A stretch of 64,000 nucleotides of DNA from Alcanivorax profundi (GCF_003597125.1 NZ_QYYA01000004.1:206084-270083), one strand, 5' to 3'; counted from the first letter of the stretch, positions 20,834 through 30,610 are shown. Notes: generated by a model not told the origin, from the letters alone. Numbers and translations are program-made.

Positions 20834-21616
20834 ATGATCTCTGTGGCAGAAGCCAGCGGCGGTTTCCCCGCCCTCACACGCATGTACAAACGTCTGGTCA
20901 ACGACTTCATCAGCCAGTTGCCGATCCAGCCCCAGACCCTGCCTCTTGTACCGACTGAAGATGCCTTCAAGCACGGCATGTGCGGTGACACCACCTACGT
21001 CGTCAAAGGCGGAATGCTGGGCATGCGCTGCCGGGAAAAGAAACTGTTCATCTGGGACGAGGGCGACATGATTCTGCCCGATGCGGGCAACGGTGAAGTG
21101 ACCTATTACGCCGAGAGCGCGGTACTGCTGGCAGCTTACCCGACCGTGAAGCTGGTGGAAGCAGTCATCGCCGACGCGCAACTGGCCAAACTGTGGACGC
21201 GTATCCTGACGACGCAGCAAGGCATTCTGGTGCGTCTGTTATCCGCACACATGCCAGAAGAGTCCTTCACCACCACCGGCTTTGCCTATTTTGAACCGGG
21301 CGACATCATTATCCGCCAGGGCGAACCTGCCGATTACGTGTTCAGCCTGTTTGAAGGCGATGCGGATGTGGTCGTGGATAACGTGGTCGTCGGCAGCGTC
21401 AGTGAAGGCGAAGTGGTCGGCGCGATCGCCCTGCTGACCCACTCCCCCCGCAGCGCCACCGTACGAGCCAAAAGCCGCTGCTCGGTGGTCAAAGTCCCCA
21501 AACACCAGTTCAAGGATCTGATTCGCACCAATCCGGGCATGATTCACAGCCTGCTCAGCGACATGGCGCGACAGATCAAGACGCTCAATGGCCAGGTGGT
21601 GGAACTGTCAGCCTGA
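20834..21616 (+). CDS. cNMP-binding-domain protein without a DNA-binding domain
   Basis: The product is 260 residues from the ATG at 20834 (GAGG upstream). The C-terminal half (about 135-260) is a clear cyclic-nucleotide-binding domain: YFEPGDIIIRQGEPADYVF, then VVGAIALLTHSPRSATV as the phosphate-binding cassette. The N-terminal half (about 40-120) is a second, degenerate-looking beta-roll (GDTTYVVKGGMLGMR, DEGDMILPDAGNG). No helix-turn-helix follows. It is probably a cytoplasmic sensor or scaffold; the ligand is unknown. The small membrane-protein gene starts 44 bases downstream. Confidence 0.8.
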   Translation: MISVAEASGGFPALTRMYKRLVNDFISQLPIQPQTLPLVPTEDAFKHGMCGDTTYVVKGGMLGMRCREKKLFIWDEGDMILPDAGNGEVTYYAESAVLLAAYPTVKLVEAVIADAQLAKLWTRILTTQQGILVRLLSAHMPEESFTTTGFAYFEPGDIIIRQGEPADYVFSLFEGDADVVVDNVVVGSVSEGEVVGAIALLTHSPRSATVRAKSRCSVVKVPKHQFKDLIRTNPGMIHSLLSDMARQIKTLNGQVVELSA

Positions 21617-21659
21617 CCCGCCACCGGCAGGCATGCGCGCAGGCGCAGGGAGGCAGACC

Positions 21660-21791
21660 ATGAAACACCTTCTCGGAGCAGCCTTTGTGATTGTGCTGAT
21701 CATTCTGATCGCCATCGGCCTCACCACCGAAGAGTCACCGACCGTCTATGAAGTGGAGCCGGATACCCCGATCCATCACTCACCGTCGTGA
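21660..21791 (+). CDS. 43-residue single-pass membrane protein
   Basis: A short frame with a strong GGGAGG site seven to eight bases upstream begins MKHLLGAAFVIVLIILIAIG. It has one hydrophobic helix (about residues 4-20) followed by an acidic tail (TEESPTVYEVEPDTP). I do not recognise a family. Its last 16 bases overlap the 3' end of the convergent moeB gene. It may be co-transcribed with the cNMP-domain gene. The good ribosome site and clean topology argue that it is real. Confidence 0.6.
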   Translation: MKHLLGAAFVIVLIILIAIGLTTEESPTVYEVEPDTPIHHSPS

Positions 21792-22531
21792 TTCGTACCG
21801 CACACCGCACAGCCAGGGTCTTGCCGTAACGTCACTTGCCGCCAGTCCAGGCTGCGGCCATCAAACAGGTGCAGCTTGCCTCCAAGCTGCGCCCCACTGA
21901 GCACCCGGATCGCCGCCAGGGCCTGCAGGGTGCCCACCGTCCCCACCACCGGACCCACGATCCCTGCCTGATTGCAGGCCAGGTCGCCGTCCGTGCCTTC
22001 ACCGTATACACAGGCATAACAGGGCGCCTCCGGCGCTCGAAGATCGAACACCGCCAGCTGACCATCCATGCGAATCGCCGCGCCACTGACCAAAGGTTTG
22101 CGATACCTGACACAAGCCCGGTTGATGGCTTGCCGGGTCACGAAGTTATCCGTGCAATCGAGCACCAGGGTAGCCTCCGCCACGGCCACTTCCAGCCAGG
22201 CATCATCCACCCGCACGACAGCCGCACGCACATCCACCTCCGGGTTCAGCTGCTGCAGCTGGTCACGCAGGGCCTCCGCCTTGAACTGATTGACCTGCCC
22301 GCCACGGAACGCCACCTGCCGGTGCAGGTTACTGACCTCTACCCGGTCATCATCCGCCAGCACCAGTCGGCCCACACCGGCACCGGCCAGATACAGTGCC
22401 GCCGGATTGGCCAGCCCCCCGCAGCCCGCGATCAACACCCGCGCTGCCGCCAGCGCCTCCTGCCCGGCCAGATCCAGCTCATCCACCATCAGCTGGCGGC
22501 TGTATCGTTCAAGCTGTTCGTCATTAAACAT
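21776..22531 (-). CDS. moeB: MoeB/ThiF-type sulfur-carrier adenylyltransferase
   Basis: The product is 251 residues from the ATG at 22531, where the MoeB-like N-terminus FNDEQLERYSRQLMVDEL begins. The nucleotide loop is GCGGLANP (36-43), DDDRVEVSNLHRQ is the family motif, and D128 lies in DCTDNF. Four zinc-type cysteines are at C171/C174 and C241/C244. Members adenylate the C-terminal glycine of MoaD or ThiS in molybdopterin or thiamin synthesis. The hemA-prfA-prmC-moeB order is conserved in gammaproteobacteria, favouring MoeB over ThiF. Confidence 0.85.
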   Translation of the reverse strand: MFNDEQLERYSRQLMVDELDLAGQEALAAARVLIAGCGGLANPAALYLAGAGVGRLVLADDDRVEVSNLHRQVAFRGGQVNQFKAEALRDQLQQLNPEVDVRAAVVRVDDAWLEVAVAEATLVLDCTDNFVTRQAINRACVRYRKPLVSGAAIRMDGQLAVFDLRAPEAPCYACVYGEGTDGDLACNQAGIVGPVVGTVGTLQALAAIRVLSGAQLGGKLHLFDGRSLDWRQVTLRQDPGCAVCGTNHDGE

Positions 22532-22605
22532 GGTTGGGTACCGCTTCACGCCTGCACGCGCCACATCAAAATTCCGGCGGAGGTTGCCCCTCGGCAATGT
22601 CCACC

Positions 22606-23442
22606 CTACGAAGAGGCCGAAGCAAACCGGCCAAGAGTGACACGGTCATTGCCACCCAGATCCTGCGCGGTGCGCACATCCTGAAAACCGGCCTCGTCCA
22701 ACAATGCCCGCACCGCACCGCCCTGCTCGAATCCATGCTCCAGCATCAGCCAACCGCCATCAACCAGCTTGCCGGTGGCCTGCCGCACAATCTCGGCCAG
22801 GTCCGCCAAGCCCTTATCGTCAGCCACCAGCGCCGAACGCGGCTCAAAGCGCACATCGCCTTCGTCCAGATGGTGGTCGCTGGCATCGATGTAAGGCGGG
22901 TTGCTGACGATCAGATCAAACGGCCCCTCACAGGGCACCAGCCAGCTGCCGGCCAGGCATTGCACCGGCGCGTTCATCTGTCCGGCATTGTCGGTGGCTA
23001 CCTGCAGGGCGGCCTCGCTGAGGTCCACCAGCGCGACCTGCCAGTGCGGCTTTTCCAATGCCAGGGTGACACCGATGGCCCCGCTGCCGGTGCCCAGGTC
23101 GACCACACGGGCGTCATCAGGCAGCGGCAGGGCAAGCGCGATCTCGATCAGGGTTTCGGTATCGGGTCGAGGAATCAGGGTATCGGCGGTCACCCGGAAA
23201 GGACGGCCAAAGAATTCCCGTTCACCGGTCAGGTGCGCGACAGGCTCGCCGGTTTCGCGCCGAGCCAGCAATGCCTCAAAGGCGGTCTGCTGGTTCGCTT
23301 CCAGCTCCCGGTCAGACCAGGTGAACAGCCAGGTACGCGTCTGGCCCAGTACATGGCACAGCAGCAGCTCTGCATCCAGGGCGGCAGAAGGCGACGATGC
23401 CAGACGGCCACGAGCCTGCCGCAGGGCCTCATCGATGCGCAT
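22606..23442 (-). CDS. prmC: Peptide chain release factor N5-glutamine methyltransferase
   Basis: The product is 278 residues with the SAM loop VDLGTGSGAIG (114-124) and the catalytic NPPY motif at 181-184, which binds the target glutamine. PrmC methylates the GGQ glutamine of release factors. It starts one base after the prfA stop, so enzyme and substrate are made from one message. Confidence 0.95.
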   Translation of the reverse strand: MRIDEALRQARGRLASSPSAALDAELLLCHVLGQTRTWLFTWSDRELEANQQTAFEALLARRETGEPVAHLTGEREFFGRPFRVTADTLIPRPDTETLIEIALALPLPDDARVVDLGTGSGAIGVTLALEKPHWQVALVDLSEAALQVATDNAGQMNAPVQCLAGSWLVPCEGPFDLIVSNPPYIDASDHHLDEGDVRFEPRSALVADDKGLADLAEIVRQATGKLVDGGWLMLEHGFEQGGAVRALLDEAGFQDVRTAQDLGGNDRVTLGRFASASS

Positions 23443-23443
23443 G

Positions 23444-24529
23444 TTACTGCTCGCTCAGGGCAGCCAGCTGATCGGCCTGATGCTCGGCCAACAATGCTCC
23501 CAACACTTCGTCCAGATCCCCTTCCATCACTTCATTGAGGCGATACAACGTCAGATTGATGCGGTGATCCGTGATGCGACCCTGGGGGTAATTGTAGGTC
23601 CGAATGCGCTCGGAACGATCCCCGGATCCCACCAGGGATTTGCGCTCCGCCGCCTGCTCGGCGTGGGCGGCATTCTGCTGGGCATCATAGAGTCTGGCGC
23701 TGAGCAGGCTCATGGCCCGGGCCTTGTTCTTGTGCTGGCTACGCTCGTCCTGGCACTCCACCACAACACCGGTGGGCAAGTGGGTAATCCGTACCGCGGA
23801 GTCGGTGGTGTTAACGTGCTGACCGCCCGCTCCGGAAGAACGGTAGGTATCAATACGCAGGTCTTCGTTGCGGATTTCGATATCGCCCAGGTCTTCGGCT
23901 TCAGCCATGATGGCCACGGTGCAGGCAGAGGTATGAATGCGCCCCTGGGATTCGGTGGCAGGCACTCGCTGCACCCGGTGAGCGCCAGACTCGAACTTCA
24001 TCCGCGAATACACACCATCGCCAATGACTCGGGCAATCACTTCCTTGTAGCCACCATGCTCGCCTTCGCTGGCACTGACCAGCTCCACTTTCCAGCCCAT
24101 CTGGTCGGCGTACTTCGAATACATGCGAAACAGGTCGCCGGCAAAAATCGCCGCCTCGTCACCGCCGGTACCCGCACGCACTTCCAGAAAGACATTGGCG
24201 CTATCGCGCGGGTCTTTCGGCAGCATCAGTTTCTGCAGCTCATCGGCCAGCGTCTCGATCTGCGACTGGGCTTCGCGGGCTTCTTCTGCCCCCATTTCAC
24301 GCATTTCGGCATCGCTGTCATCCTGCATGGCCCGGGCAGCCTCCAGGTTTTCCTGCGCCTGCAGATATTCACGGTAGCATTTGATCACCGGATCGATTTC
24401 AGCGTACTCGCGGGACAGGTCCCGGAAACGGTTCTGGTTCGATATCACCTCTGGATCCGACAACAGGCCCGACAATTCCTCGAATCGGTCTGCCAGTTTA
24501 TCCAGCTTGGCTTGTAACGACGCTTTCAT
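23444..24529 (-). CDS. prfA: Peptide chain release factor 1
   Basis: The product is 361 residues from the ATG at 24529 ([19 protein letters not shown]). The GGQ motif is at 235-237 ([17 protein letters not shown]), and the stop-codon-reading tripeptide of the PxT type is PAT at 190-192, which marks RF1 (UAA/UAG) and not RF2. It is flanked by hemA upstream (98-base gap) and prmC downstream. Confidence 0.97.
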   Translation of the reverse strand: MKASLQAKLDKLADRFEELSGLLSDPEVISNQNRFRDLSREYAEIDPVIKCYREYLQAQENLEAARAMQDDSDAEMREMGAEEAREAQSQIETLADELQKLMLPKDPRDSANVFLEVRAGTGGDEAAIFAGDLFRMYSKYADQMGWKVELVSASEGEHGGYKEVIARVIGDGVYSRMKFESGAHRVQRVPATESQGRIHTSACTVAIMAEAEDLGDIEIRNEDLRIDTYRSSGAGGQHVNTTDSAVRITHLPTGVVVECQDERSQHKNKARAMSLLSARLYDAQQNAAHAEQAAERKSLVGSGDRSERIRTYNYPQGRITDHRINLTLYRLNEVMEGDLDEVLGALLAEHQADQLAALSEQ

Positions 24530-24627
24530 AAAATCGATTCCACGCTTCACGCAACCACGCCGCCCGATGGGCGCACGCAACATTCAGGATATTTCGAAGA
24601 CCAGGGTACCGCTGAAGAACGCCCCGG

Positions 24628-25890
24628 CTACGACGACGAGTCATCGTCGCCAAGCAACAATTCACGGGCGACCAGCAATGCCTCTGCCCGACCTTCTGCG
24701 GCCATCTTGCGCAGGGCCACACTGGGCGAGTGAAGCCACTTGTTGACCAGAGAATGCTGAAAACGGCGCAACACCTCTTCCGCGTCACCGCCATTGTTCA
24801 ACTGTTGAAGGGCTTTATCCAACTCATCCGCTGCCATGCGAGTGCGATTTTCACGGTAATCACGCAACACACCCACCGCATCCTGTTCACGGCGCTGGCG
24901 ACGGTGGCGCACAATGGCATCACGGATCAGCTCAGAGGCTTCACGGGCTGCATCCTGTCGGGCCCGGACATTCTCCTGGATCGCCTCCTGAAGATGGTCC
25001 ACCGTGTACAGGTACACATCATCCAGATTGCCGACCTCCGGCTCGATATCTCTTGGCACGGCAATATCCACCATGAACATGGGCCGGTGGCGGCGTTGCT
25101 TGAGTGCTCGCTCTACCATCCCCTTGCCGAGAATCGGCAACGGCGCGGCCGTACAGGAAATCAGAATGTCGGCATTCTCCAGCGCCACGGGCAGCTCTTC
25201 CAGACTGATACCCCGCCCTCCCACGCTGGCCGCCAGCTCACTGGCCCGCGCCTGAGTCCGGTTGGCAATGGTAATCTCACGGACCTGTTGTTCACTGAGA
25301 TGCCGGGCCACCAGCTCAATCATCTCGCCAGCACCGATCAACAAGGCCCGGCTTTTTTTCAGATCGGCAAAGATGTGACGGGCAAAGGAGACCGCAGCAT
25401 AAGCCACCGACACCGGATTGGCGCCAATGCCGGTTTCGGTGCGGATACGCTTGGCCACAGAGAACACTTCCTGGAACAGGCGCGACAATTCGCCATTGAG
25501 CAAACCCGCCTCATGGGCGCGGGCATAGGCCTCACGCATCTGCCCGAGAATCTGCGGCTCACCCAATACCAGGGAATCCAGGCCGCCAGCGACCCGCATC
25601 ATGTGCTCCAGAGCCTCTTCGCCTTGATGCTGGTACAGAACCGGTTCGATCTTGTCGCGGGAAAGATGACGACGCTCGGCCATCCAGGCCACCAGGTCAG
25701 GGGCGCTGTCGTCGGTCAGACAGTAGAGTTCGGTGCGATTGCAGGTCGACAGCAACGCGGCCTCACAAACCCCAGGCACATCGCGAAGACTGGCCAGCGC
25801 TGCCTGCGCCTGCTGCGTGGAAAACGCCAGACGTTCGCGTAACTCCACATCTGCGGTGGTGTGATTAACGCCAACAGCAACCAGATTCAT
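24628..25890 (-). CDS. hemA: Glutamyl-tRNA reductase
   Basis: This 420-residue enzyme is the first step of tetrapyrrole synthesis by the C5 route. The catalytic cysteine is C50 in LLSTCNRTELY, preceded by the VGVNHTTADVELRERLAF N-terminus. The NADPH-binding domain (about 170-290) has LIGAGEMIELVARHL, and a dimerisation helix bundle closes the protein. It is divergent from the TPR lipoprotein gene, with a 227-base spacer. Confidence 0.97.
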   Translation of the reverse strand: MNLVAVGVNHTTADVELRERLAFSTQQAQAALASLRDVPGVCEAALLSTCNRTELYCLTDDSAPDLVAWMAERRHLSRDKIEPVLYQHQGEEALEHMMRVAGGLDSLVLGEPQILGQMREAYARAHEAGLLNGELSRLFQEVFSVAKRIRTETGIGANPVSVAYAAVSFARHIFADLKKSRALLIGAGEMIELVARHLSEQQVREITIANRTQARASELAASVGGRGISLEELPVALENADILISCTAAPLPILGKGMVERALKQRRHRPMFMVDIAVPRDIEPEVGNLDDVYLYTVDHLQEAIQENVRARQDAAREASELIRDAIVRHRRQRREQDAVGVLRDYRENRTRMAADELDKALQQLNNGGDAEEVLRRFQHSLVNKWLHSPSVALRKMAAEGRAEALLVARELLLGDDDSSS

Positions 25891-26117
25891 AGTGTCCCGT
25901 GCCCGTCCGTCGTGACAGGCAATATCCTGCCCTTGCCCGTCCGTACCCGTCAGCCCGCGTTACCCCGAAAAGCGGGGCTGCAAGGGAGAGGCATTTTGCG
26001 TGAAAGCGCCCCCCAAAACAATGACGCAGGCCATGGCTACCTTCTATGGCTGCAATAAGGTTTTCGGCTTGCAGAGGCCTGTGCCATCATAACGGAAACA
26101 CATTGCAGGTCCTTTTG

Positions 26118-27830
26118 ATGTCGCCTTGGTCACTATTGCCGCTCTGCGGCGCATTGCTCTTCACCGGTTGTGCCCATCAACCCGCCGAACCTCCCCCTGA
26201 ACCCGCGGCCGGGAGCGAGCAGACTGACAGCACGCCGCTGCCACCCGGATATGACAGCGAGACCCTGTCTGACCTGCTGGTAGCCGAAGTGGCCGCCCAG
26301 CGACAGGCGCTAGGCGTCACCCTTGGCTATTACGGCCAGGCCGCCAACACCACCGGCGACCCCACCGTCATCCGCCAGGCCGCCCAGCTGGCCAGCTATC
26401 TCGAAGACCACCAACAAGCCCTGGCCCTCAGCGAGCAGTGGCTGGAACAGGATCCCGGCAACGAGGAGGCTCTGCAACTGGCGATCCTGTCGGAAATTCG
26501 CCTCGGCAATACCGATGCCGCCACCCGATACCTGGATACCCTGATCGGCAGCCATGGGCAGGAATCCCTTGGCCGCATGGTCAGCCAGGCCCGCGGCCTG
26601 GACGCCCAGGGCAACCTGCAGCTGGTCAAGGCCCTCGCCCAATTGACAGAGCAATACCCGGATCAGGCACCGCTGTGGTATGCCCGGGCCGTCTGGAAGG
26701 AACACGAAGGAGAGCTGCAAGCCGCCCTGGACGCCGATGAGCGCGCCATCAAACTGATGCCTCGGCACGAAGATGCCCTGCTACTCAAGGCTCAGTTACT
26801 GTTCGAAATGGGGGAGAGTCGCGACGCCCTTCGCCACATGAAAAAGGTGGTCAAGAAGTACCCCAAAGCACGCCGACCGCGCATCACCTATGTCCGCTTG
26901 CTGCTGGCCACTGGCAGTATCGCCGAGGCCGAAAAGCAGCTTGCCATTTTGTCTGAACAGAACCCGGGGGATCTGGATCTCAAGTTTTCACTGGCCTTGC
27001 TGGCACTGGAGGCAGGTGCCACCGACACCGCCACTGACCAGCTCGACGCCTTGCTCGCCGAGAACTACCGTCCAAACGAGATCCATCTGTATCTGGGCCA
27101 GGCCGCCGAACAGCAAGCAGATCTGGAACTTGCCATCGACCACTACCTGAAAGTGGATGGCCCACAAGGGATGCGCTCACGGGTACAGGCTGCTCGACTG
27201 ATGGTCCGCCAGGGCAACCCCGCCCAGGCCCATGCCCTGATCAGCTCACTGCGACGCAGCCATCCGGAACTGTCTACCAGTCTCGCCATTACCGAAGCGG
27301 AAATCATCAGCAGCCATGGCAACCAGCAAGGCGCCCTTGCGCTTCTGGACAATGCACTGCAAGACGACCCAGACAATACCGAACTGCTTTATAGCCGCGC
27401 CACTCAAGCGGAAAAAGCCGGCGATCTGGAGAAAATGGAAAGCGACCTGCGGCGCATTCTGACACTGGAACCGGATGATGCCAGCGCCCTGAATGCACTC
27501 GGCTACACCCTGGCCAACCACAATCTGCGGCTGGACGAAGCCCTGGAATATGTCTCCCGTGCGCTGGCCCTGCGGCCCGAAGATCCGGCCATTCTCGACT
27601 CAATGGGGTGGGTTCTGTACCGACGCGGCGACCTGAAAGGGGCTCGCGACTATCTGCGTCGGGCCTATGAAAAATTCCCGGACCCCGAAGTGGCCGCCCA
27701 TTACGGCGAAGTGTTGTGGGTGCTGGGCGCTCAGGGGCAGGCCCGGGAAGTCTGGCGCGACGCCCTGGACAGCAACCCCGATGCCCCGCATATCCGTGAA
27801 ACCATGGACCGGCTGGGAGCCAAACTGTGA
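26118..27830 (+). CDS. Tetratricopeptide-repeat lipoprotein
   Basis: The start at 26118 gives 570 residues with a lipoprotein signal (SPWSLLPLCGALLFTGC, lipid cysteine 18). About a dozen TPR-like helix pairs fill the rest, for example DALLLKAQLLFEMGESRDAL and the closing block ALNALGYTLANHNLRLDEAL, then LDSMGWVLYRRGDLKGA. It resembles the TPR lipoprotein found next to lolB in pseudomonads. TPR arrays bind proteins, so an outer-membrane assembly or scaffold role is likely but unproven. It overlaps lolB by four bases. Confidence 0.88.
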   Translation: MSPWSLLPLCGALLFTGCAHQPAEPPPEPAAGSEQTDSTPLPPGYDSETLSDLLVAEVAAQRQALGVTLGYYGQAANTTGDPTVIRQAAQLASYLEDHQQALALSEQWLEQDPGNEEALQLAILSEIRLGNTDAATRYLDTLIGSHGQESLGRMVSQARGLDAQGNLQLVKALAQLTEQYPDQAPLWYARAVWKEHEGELQAALDADERAIKLMPRHEDALLLKAQLLFEMGESRDALRHMKKVVKKYPKARRPRITYVRLLLATGSIAEAEKQLAILSEQNPGDLDLKFSLALLALEAGATDTATDQLDALLAENYRPNEIHLYLGQAAEQQADLELAIDHYLKVDGPQGMRSRVQAARLMVRQGNPAQAHALISSLRRSHPELSTSLAITEAEIISSHGNQQGALALLDNALQDDPDNTELLYSRATQAEKAGDLEKMESDLRRILTLEPDDASALNALGYTLANHNLRLDEALEYVSRALALRPEDPAILDSMGWVLYRRGDLKGARDYLRRAYEKFPDPEVAAHYGEVLWVLGAQGQAREVWRDALDSNPDAPHIRETMDRLGAKL

Positions 27831-28411
27831 AACACCGCCTTAGCCGTGTGCTTATCGCGCTCTGCATCCCGCTGATCCTGAGCGCCTGTCAGACGCCCAC
27901 CACGGAACTCACCACCTTCACCCACCCCAGCCAGATTCAGGGCTGGGAGATGGAAGGCAAACTCGGCTACCGCACCCCCAATGATGGCGGGAGCGCCACC
28001 TTTGAATGGCGCCAGCAACCCGCCCGAGGCGAAATCCGTTTTTCCGGCCCGCTGGGCTTCGGCAGCGCCGACCTTCGCTGGGACACCGGCCGTGCCGAGC
28101 TGATTACCGCCAAAGAGCAATATCAGGCCCGCAGCCCAGGCGAACTGGCCTGGCACCTGACCGGCTTCTGGTTACCGGTATCCGCCCTGCAATACTGGGC
28201 ACGGGGCCTACCCTGGCCTGGCGCGCCGGGCGAAGCCAGCTATGATGACCTTGAACGCCTGCAGAGCCTGGAGCAATTGGGCTGGACCCTCACCTTTGAC
28301 CGCTATGAAACGGTGGCCGGCGTTGAACTGCCATTCCGTATCAAGGCCACCCAGAACGGCAACCGCTTCACCCTGCTGATCAAGGACTGGCAACCCGGCC
28401 TCGGACAATGA
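27827..28411 (+). CDS. lolB: Outer-membrane lipoprotein receptor LolB
   Basis: This 194-residue lipoprotein has lipobox LSAC (Cys21). The family pattern is seen in the SQIQGWEMEGKLGYRTP opening strand, a GSADLRWDTGRAELI middle and the PFRIKATQNGNRFTLLIKDW ending. LolB takes lipoproteins from LolA and places them in the outer membrane. Four-base overlaps with the TPR gene upstream and ispE downstream show one operon. Confidence 0.92.
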   Translation: MKHRLSRVLIALCIPLILSACQTPTTELTTFTHPSQIQGWEMEGKLGYRTPNDGGSATFEWRQQPARGEIRFSGPLGFGSADLRWDTGRAELITAKEQYQARSPGELAWHLTGFWLPVSALQYWARGLPWPGAPGEASYDDLERLQSLEQLGWTLTFDRYETVAGVELPFRIKATQNGNRFTLLIKDWQPGLGQ

Positions 28412-29322
28412 TGGCTCCCATTCTGACCCTGCCCGCCCCGGCCAAGCTCAACCTGTTCCTGCACATCACCGGGCAGCGGACAGACGGCTACCACTGCCTG
28501 CAGACCGTCTTCGCCCTGCTGGATCACGGAGACACGCTGCACTTCGAACCTGCTGAGAGCCTGAGTCTGGAATGCGATGACCCGGAAGTCCCCTGCGACA
28601 GCAGTAACCTGATCCTGCGCGCCGCCCAGGTCTTGCAGCACCACACCCAAACGCGCAACGGCGCGCGCATCCGTCTGCAAAAACGCCTCCCCATGGGGGG
28701 CGGCGTAGGCGGAGGCTCCTCCGATGCTGCCACCGCCCTGCTGGGCCTTAACCAGCTGTGGAACCTGGGGCTGTCGCTGGACACCCTCGCCGAACTTGGC
28801 CTCCATCTGGGCGCCGATGTGCCCGTCTTCGTCCGCGGCCGCAGCGCCTGGGCCGAGGGGGTGGGAGAGAAAATTACACCGGTTTCCCTGCCGGATGCCC
28901 ATTTTTTAGTCATTCACCCCGGAATTCATGTATCAACTGCTCGAATTTTCGGCGACCGGGAATTGACAAGGGATACCCCCATCAGTAAATTACCGGCCTC
29001 GCTTGAGGCGGTGCTGACCCGCGACTTTCACAACGACTGTGAAGCGGTGGCACAGCGGCACTTTCCGGAGATCGGCAAGGCCCTCGACTGGCTCAGGCAA
29101 CATACGGGTAATGCCCGTATGACCGGTACCGGCGCTTGCTGCTTTGCACGCCTCACCGGATCGCAACAGGGGCAGCAATTGCTGCAACAGTTGCCACAAC
29201 ACTGGACAGGTTTCGTCGCTCGAAGCGGTAATACTTCTCCTCTCCATCAAACGCTTGGAGAGACACTGGCGAAGTTTCGAGAGACAAAGAATTCAGGCGA
29301 ATCTGCACAAACGCATAAGTAG
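28408..29322 (+). CDS. ispE: 4-diphosphocytidyl-2-C-methyl-D-erythritol kinase
   Basis: This 304-residue GHMP kinase belongs to the MEP isoprenoid pathway. Catalytic K13 lies in PAPAKLNLFLHI, the ATP loop is PMGGGVGGGSSDAATAL (96-112) and D137 sits in LGADVPVF. The C-terminal GHMP block is RMTGTGACCFARL. It is about 20 residues longer than the typical enzyme, ending in a polar tail (FRETKNSGESAQTHK). The gene precedes tRNA-Gln and prs as in other gammaproteobacteria. Confidence 0.95.
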   Translation: MMAPILTLPAPAKLNLFLHITGQRTDGYHCLQTVFALLDHGDTLHFEPAESLSLECDDPEVPCDSSNLILRAAQVLQHHTQTRNGARIRLQKRLPMGGGVGGGSSDAATALLGLNQLWNLGLSLDTLAELGLHLGADVPVFVRGRSAWAEGVGEKITPVSLPDAHFLVIHPGIHVSTARIFGDRELTRDTPISKLPASLEAVLTRDFHNDCEAVAQRHFPEIGKALDWLRQHTGNARMTGTGACCFARLTGSQQGQQLLQQLPQHWTGFVARSGNTSPLHQTLGETLAKFRETKNSGESAQTHK

Positions 29323-29343
29323 TGCAGACCTGTAAAAGCGTGT

Positions 29344-29419
29344 TGGGGTATCGCCAAGTTGGTAAGGCAACGGGTTTTGATCCCGTCATTCGTAGGTTCG
29401 AGTCCTGCTACCCCAGCCA
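29344..29419 (+). tRNA. tRNA-Gln (anticodon UUG)
   Basis: A 76-nt cloverleaf includes an encoded CCA end. The acceptor stem TGGGGTA (29344-29350) pairs with TACCCCA (29409-29415). The anticodon stem ACGGG/CCCGT holds loop TTTTGAT, so the anticodon is TTG. The T-loop GGTTCGAGTCC is normal. It lies between ispE and prs and could be processed from a shared transcript. Confidence 0.97.
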
Positions 29420-29491
29420 TTTTCTTTCCCGGCCCTCCCTTCCCGGGGCCAGAAATTCACGATACGAAGCACGAAGAGAAGAGAGGCGCCA

Positions 29492-30451
29492 GTGTCCAAG
29501 CTCGTCGTTTTCACCGGTAACGCAAATCCCGAACTGGCCCGCGCCATGGTCAACCACCTGAATCTGCCCATCGGCAATGCCGACGTTGGCACGTTCAGCG
29601 ATGGTGAAGTCGCCGTGGAAATTCAGGAAAACGTGCGCGGCAAGGACGTCTTCATCGTCCAGTCCACCTGCAACCCCACCAACAACAACATCATGGAACT
29701 GCTGGTCATGGCCGACGCACTGCGTCGCTCCTCCGCTGGCCGTATTACCGCCGTGATGCCGTACTTTGGTTACGCCCGTCAGGATCGCCGCGTGCGCTCC
29801 GCACGAGTGCCGATTACCGCCAAAGTGGTGGCCGACATGATCACCACCGTGGGCATCGACCGCGTGGTAACCGTCGACCTGCATGCAGATCAGATCCAGG
29901 GCTTCTTCGACATTCCGGTAGACAACGTCTACGCCACCCCGCTGATCGTGGCAGACATCGAGCGCCAGAAACACGACGACCTGATGGTCGTGTCCCCGGA
30001 CGTGGGTGGCGTAGTCCGTGCCCGCGCTTTGGCCAAGCAACTCAACGATGCTGACCTGGCCATCATCGACAAACGCCGCCCCAAGGCCAATGTCTCTCAG
30101 GTCATGCATATCATCGGTGAAGTGGAAGGCCGCACCTGCATCCTGGTAGACGACATGGTCGATACCGCCGGCACCCTGTGCAAAGCCGCCCAGGCACTGA
30201 AGGATCATGGCGCATCCAAGGTCTACGCCTACATTACCCACCCGGTACTGTCTGGCCCGGCCATCGATAACATCGCCAGCAGCTCTCTGGACCAACTGGT
30301 GGTGACCGACACCATCCCGCTGTCAGAAGCTGGCCGCGCCTGTGACAAGATTCGCGTGCTCAGCCTGGCGCCGATGCTGGCAGAGACCGTTCGCCGGGTG
30401 AACAACGAAGAGTCGCTCAGCGCCATGTTCGACCGATTGGAGCTGGTGTAA
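29492..30451 (+). CDS. prs: Ribose-phosphate pyrophosphokinase
   Basis: The product is 319 residues with a GTG start at 29492, supported by GAGAGG upstream and by the standard N-terminus [15 protein letters not shown]. It carries the flexible loop [10 protein letters not shown], the metal site [14 protein letters not shown] and the PRPP-binding signature [12 protein letters not shown]. It makes PRPP from ribose-5-phosphate and ATP for nucleotide, histidine and tryptophan synthesis. A hairpin terminator follows at 30516-30556. Confidence 0.97.
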   Translation: MSKLVVFTGNANPELARAMVNHLNLPIGNADVGTFSDGEVAVEIQENVRGKDVFIVQSTCNPTNNNIMELLVMADALRRSSAGRITAVMPYFGYARQDRRVRSARVPITAKVVADMITTVGIDRVVTVDLHADQIQGFFDIPVDNVYATPLIVADIERQKHDDLMVVSPDVGGVVRARALAKQLNDADLAIIDKRRPKANVSQVMHIIGEVEGRTCILVDDMVDTAGTLCKAAQALKDHGASKVYAYITHPVLSGPAIDNIASSSLDQLVVTDTIPLSEAGRACDKIRVLSLAPMLAETVRRVNNEESLSAMFDRLELV

Positions 30452-30471
30452 CCCCGGTTTCGAGATGAACG

Positions 30472-30610
30472 TTAAAAGTTGAAACGCGGGCAAGACCATC
30501 TTGTACCGCCGCCGCGGAGGCCGCGCACCAGTTTTGGGCGCGGCCTCCTGCTTTTTGGGGTCGCCCCCACGCCATAACCACGTTTTGACTTTAAACTTTG
30601 GACTTTCAAC
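30472..30610. repeat. Heptad-periodic element with a central hairpin between prs and rplY
   Basis: The left arm includes CGTTAAA and AGTTGAA (about 30473-30486). The right arm 30583-30610 is four in-phase 7-mers: TTTTGAC, TTTAAAC, TTTGGAC, TTTCAAC. Their reverse complement contains AGTTGAA, so the arms face each other, with a GC-rich hairpin between them. This is the same architecture as the npr-mgtE element with different 7-mers. Confidence 0.6.
30516..30556 (+). terminator. Rho-independent terminator after prs
   Basis: An 11-bp perfect stem (GGAGGCCGCGC, 30516-30526, with 30538-30548) is followed by TGCTTTTT. It lies 64 bases after the prs stop, inside the heptad element. Confidence 0.75.

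Noticed and set aside
24730..25842. Long plus-strand open frame opposite hemA
   Set aside because: hemA is certain, and the antisense product has no family features.
25891..26117. Riboswitch or regulatory leader in the hemA/TPR lipoprotein spacer
   Set aside because: Only short direct repeats (TGCCCGTCCGT twice) and GC-rich sequence are seen; no known leader fold could be drawn.
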